DNA of 64,000 nucleotides from Lunularia cruciata (taxonomy: Eukaryota > Streptophyta > Marchantiopsida > Lunulariales > Lunulariaceae), in assembly GCA_948567375.1 (NCBI GenBank), contig OX419761.1, positions 18,328,243 through 18,392,242 of the forward strand. Direction: 5' to 3'. The translations under genes were made by a program, and so were the position numbers. Below are positions 60,482 through 64,000 of this stretch, in pieces. Every line of letters starts with the position of its first letter. The stretch's first letter is position 1. The notes below the pieces were generated by a model. The model had not been told where the DNA came from, searched no databases, and worked only from the letters and a program-made list of their open reading frames with translations.

Positions 60482-61829
60482 TTAGAGAAATGAGAGTAAG
60501 AGTGAATTTGGGTGCAAGAACTAAGATATTGGTGGTGTTTTCAAGCTTGGTTGATTGTTGGTACTTCAATTGTGGCTTAAATTTCTTTGAGAGTAATTGT
60601 GTGCAAAAGCTTTGTGTGATTCGATGCAAATTTGGCAGAAGGGCATACCGGTGTGCGGAAGTGCTAGCCAAATTTCTAAGAATGGAGTCAATTTGAGGTA
60701 ATGGGTGTTCAATTTAAGCCAAGGAGGTGAAATCAAGTTGATCTGGTGTGAATTGAGCTTGAAGTTCAAAGTTGAAGGTAGAGTTGGTAACCCAATCCCT
60801 CAAATTAGGGATTTGGAGATCCCCATCCTTCCAATTTGACTTGAGTGGAGGTTTAGTGGAAGATTTGGTAGTCAGCCAACTATAGAGTAGTTACATCAAA
60901 TTTACTTTTGATTTACTATAGGATTTATGTCAATTTTATGTTAGATTTGGTGGACGTTGCCAAAATACTCAAATTGTCAAGAAGAAAGACCTCATTTGGC
61001 ATTACAAATCTTCAAGGCATAAGGTTGTGGGCTACAAGGCTAGAAGGGCCGACAACCAACTTAAGGCTAGCTAGTTTAGATGAGTTTTCTTGGTCATTAT
61101 TTGGCAAAATCTACCCATCCTTTTAGATTGTACACAATAGGGTTTGAGCCCTAGATCTATGGTTCCTAAACTAGTGCCCTAGATAACAAGTCCACTTTCA
61201 CTTGTTATCCTAGTGATTATTCCATTAAAACCTATACACATGTAGCTTTGGCTAAAAGAGGTAGTTTGATCCCATTCTTGGTGATCCTAGTAGTTTAGGA
61301 AGTAGGTAGACACTACTATTATGTCAAATGCTAGATGATGATAGAGTTAGACAACAATGTTATTTTATGAGATGGAGTGTTTTGTTTAAATTTCTTGTGA
61401 TTGGACCCCTCCATTCTCTCCTTCTTATTTGTGCACCATGTTTGTATGAGGTGCCTTGACTTTAGAATGTTGGTACTCTGTTGTGCTCTTGATAGTGAGG
61501 ATAGAGTGATGACCAATCAAACTACTTATGTTTCTCTCCAATGAGGTACGAAGTGATGACCATTAGATCATGAGACTGTGTGTTATAATGGCAGGTTCCA
61601 GTTCACTCTTTCCCTAGTGTAGTTATCATTGTTAGAGCTAGATTTGTGGGTGGTGTTTAATTGGTGCTGGCAATTGGTGATGGTCCTTGGTGGAGTACTT
61701 GTGGTGGTAATGATTGTGGTTTGAGTTACATTGTCACATTGGAGTTCTTTGGGGATTCCAAAGGAGATAGCAATGTAGTACGCAGTGGGTTTACTTGGAG
61801 TGGCACTCAATATTAAATTGTATCTTAGG

Positions 61830-62753
61830 TCCCAATGAGGGAAGAGGTTGACTCTAAGTTGGAATTTGATACAAGAGTTGATTCATTTTAGAGTGCATTG
61901 CACCATTGTTGTGGGACATGGACAAGATTTATGGGGCCTCCAAAGGGCCCTAGTGCTACTCTGGTATAGTCGGTACCATTGAGTTGGATGACTTCATCTA
62001 AGAGTTTGATAGTTGGTGTGATCTACAATAGATCACACCAACTTCATGGCAAGGAAGGGGTTGTTTAAGCACTTTGAAGGTCAGCCAATGGATGACTATC
62101 ATAAGTTTAGGAGAGTTCACTTGGAGGAGATCAAGCTATGGAGAGAATATTGGTCTCCAAACTACCTCTCCATCACTTCAAGCTTGGTTGCTAAGGGTAG
62201 ATTGGCAATACCCACAAGTTCTAGTGGAAGTGCACTAGTTGGAGATGGTGCTACTACAAGTGGAAGTACCACTATAGAAGGTGGTGTAGTATTGGGGTTT
62301 AACCCCATGGTGGAACTCTTTTAGTGCTTGAGGTAGAACTACCAAGGAGTGCGGACTAACAAGCTAAGGAGCTTGCAAGAGTTCTAATAGAAGGTTGGAG
62401 AGAGTGTACGTGAGGCATACACTTGCATGAGATGGCTGATCAGTTCACTCAAGGAGTTATTGAGGCCCACAAAATATAGTTTTGGTATGGGATCTTGGAC
62501 AAGGAGTTACAACATAGAGTACATAATGCTATGTTATTGCAAGCTACTTCACCTACTTTGATAGTGATCTTTAGTATGGCTGAGTGTATTGAGCTCAAGA
62601 TGGTAGAGGAGAGAGCGGTGAAATCTAGACATCTAGAGACCTCATCCATAGGTGTTATTTCTTCTAGAATGCAATAGAGTGCACTACACCATGTTGGCTT
62701 CCAAGGATAGAACAGATAGCCCAAATCCAATGGAGCAGGTGGAAAGCCTATGT
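61830..62753 (+). pseudogene. Degenerate gag of the older methyltransferase-gypsy copy
   Basis: Recognisable segments: GTIELDDFI, EFDSWCDLQ then TAG (62029-62031), KGLFKHFEGQPMDDYHKFRR, LWREYWSPNYLSITSS, GVVLGFNPMVELF and LQATSPTLIVIFSMAECIEL. It has extra stops and small deletions compared with 34652-33570. At the position of the young copy's TGA (33570) it has CAA, so that stop is private to the young copy. Confidence 0.82.
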
Positions 62754-63189
62754 AAACGTCAAGACCAAGGAAAATATAAGAGAATAGAAGACCAGAGTGG
62801 AAGATCACATTGGGATACTTGGATGAGTGAAACTCCAAATGCATTTCATGAGCTTAGGCTTTGGTATTTATAAAGAGCATATAAGGCTCTTGAGAAGCTT
62901 TCTAGAGCCGCCTACTTGGCATGCAAGCTAAGCTAGTTGGAACTTCCCTAGAAGCTACCTACTCAACATGCAAGCTATGCTAGCCAAAAAGCTCCCCAAG
63001 AAACTTCTTCCTTAGCATGCATATTACCCAACACTTGGAAGGTACCAAGTACCTCTAGATATTTTTAGCTAATTCAACCTATTTGCTACTTCGTAAGTCT
63101 TGACTAACTCATTGGTAAGCTCCATATTTTTACATATTCTCTCACTCTTTGGTGTTGTTGGTGTTGGTGACGTCCTTGTCACCATGGAA
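62754..63189. other. Intergenic between two retrotransposon fragments
   Basis: No recognised feature. Two adjacent segments near 62,905-63,020 repeat an AGCTNCCTACTTGGCATGCA-like motif. Confidence 0.4.
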
Positions 63190-64000
63190 GCTTCAAACTT
63201 TTGGATAGATATTTGTGCATTCTAGAGATGAAAAAGAGGTTCACAAGTGACATAATGAAGAAGATACCCTTTCTAGAGGACTTTGTCCTCTATATGTTGT
63301 TGGTGGCCTTGTTGAATGCGGCAATGTGCAAGGATATAATCAAATTCACACTCTTCATGATCATTGATATGGACGGGAGGAGGGGAGGTGGACACAAGAA
63401 GAGAAAGAAGATGGATTAGGAACAAAAGGTTTCAACTTGGAAACATGAAAGACATGGTAGATTTTCATATGGCAAGGCAAGGCAAGTCGATAAGCAACAA
63501 GAGAAATAATTTGGGTGACATCAAAAGGGTCCTATCCAATTAGGAGTAAGTTTACGGACTTAAGTATCAAGTAGGAACAGTAGGTTACTAGAGGAGAGCA
63601 TAACCTTATCATAAAGTTGAAAGGTGAGCTCAAAATGATTGTGGTCCACATATTGTTTCTAACAATTTTGAGCAACAAGGAGATGAGATTTGGCTTGTTG
63701 GAAGGATTGGATATGGTGGTCAAGAAAGTGGAAGTATGAGGGAAATGAGATGGAAGAGGAGCAAAAAGGGAATCTAGAACAAGTGGATATTGGCCAAATT
63801 AAGGAACAAAGGAGAGAATCTAGTGCTTGCATGTTTGGAATTATTGTATGTAAACTCAACAACTACAAGACAATCATCCCAATTGGTATAGTGAATGTTG
63901 AAGAAAGCACAAAGCATATCCTCCAAGGTGCAAATTTATCATTTGGTTTGTTAATTAATTTGAGGATGATAGATCATGGACAAAGCAAGCTTGGTGCCAA
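63190..64000 (-). pseudogene. Chromovirus Ty3/gypsy integrase C-terminus and chromodomain, runs off the window
   Basis: Reading the minus strand from 64,000 downward: an integrase core end with SMIYHPQIN, LEDMLCAFFNIHYTNWDD and VVEFTYNNS. The C-terminal fold follows with YDKVMLSSSNLL and VRKLTPNWIGPF near 63,640-63,520. A chromodomain-like end (KGYLLHYVTCEPLFHL) lies near 63,230. Stops and frameshifts are present. The element continues beyond the window. Confidence 0.72.

Larger units (their letters stand above)
60032..62753 (+). mobile_element. Older truncated copy of the methyltransferase gypsy family (LTR, leader, gag)
   Basis: A 5' LTR (60032-60481) is followed by a leader of about 1.35 kb and a gag remnant, collinear with the minus-strand element at 36,348-33,500. 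Homology stops at about 62,753, just past the gag capsid region. No protease, methyltransferase or polymerase follows. Divergence from the young copy is substantial, with many C-to-T-like changes, so this is an older insertion in the opposite orientation. Confidence 0.85.

Noticed and set aside
1..64000. tRNA, rRNA or other structural RNA genes
   Set aside because: No cloverleaf with A and B boxes or rRNA motif was recognised by eye. The TATCAGAG matches found are retrotransposon primer-binding sites. A covariance-model search would be decisive.

Overview
This is nuclear DNA of a land plant. Two intact multi-exon genes with short GT-AG introns (one GC-AG) sit at about 2-9 kb and 47-51 kb. They are separated by AT-rich sequence and a deep nest of LTR retrotransposons. 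Gene compactness, plastid-style N-termini and retroelement types suggest a seed-free plant, perhaps a moss. That is inference and the species cannot be named from the sequence.

Layout. 0.26-0.98 kb: three tandem units of about 230 bp. 1.77-8.88 kb (minus): a complete 11-exon ABCC (MRP-type) transporter, 1,529 aa, nearest in motif wording to Arabidopsis ABCC4/ABCC14. 8.9-19.9 kb: upstream region, then AT-rich DNA with TA microsatellites, hairpins and dispersed copies of a short repeat that carries a 15-bp palindrome. 19.9-23.1 kb: duplicated sequence and a decayed reverse transcriptase. 23.15-44.96 kb: a nested stack. The outermost element is a Ty1/copia element (plus). Inside it, just after its primer-binding site, is an old Ty3/gypsy chromovirus (minus). 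Inside that element's reverse transcriptase is a young Ty3/gypsy element (minus, 26.46-36.35 kb). A separate solo LTR also interrupts the copia element. 45.56-46.30 kb: another solo LTR with a perfect target-site duplication. 47.64-51.29 kb (plus): a complete 12-exon PLP enzyme of the methionine gamma-lyase/aluminium-resistance family, 460 aa, probably plastid-targeted. 51.3-60 kb: AT-rich DNA with perfect hairpins, short tandem repeats and a third solo LTR. 60.03-62.75 kb: LTR, leader and gag of an older copy of the young gypsy family. 63.2-64 kb: a chromovirus integrase/chromodomain remnant (minus).

The most striking content is the young Ty3/gypsy element. Its polyprotein region runs gag (CCHC), retropepsin (DSGA), a cytosine-5 DNA methyltransferase domain with motifs I, IV, VI, VIII and IX/X in conventional order, then reverse transcriptase, RNase H, DDE integrase, and a C-terminal PHD finger where many gypsy elements have a chromodomain. 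The element therefore carries a potential writer of DNA methylation and a potential reader of chromatin. This copy has several in-frame stops and a frameshift inside the methyltransferase, so it is probably not autonomous now. The RT-RNase H-integrase-PHD frame is uninterrupted for 1,001 aa. Its two LTR bodies differ by nine transitions in 449 bp. Its ends look circularly permuted: the U3 start is missing from the 5' LTR and an extra U3 start lies beyond the 3' LTR, as expected from a two-LTR junction.
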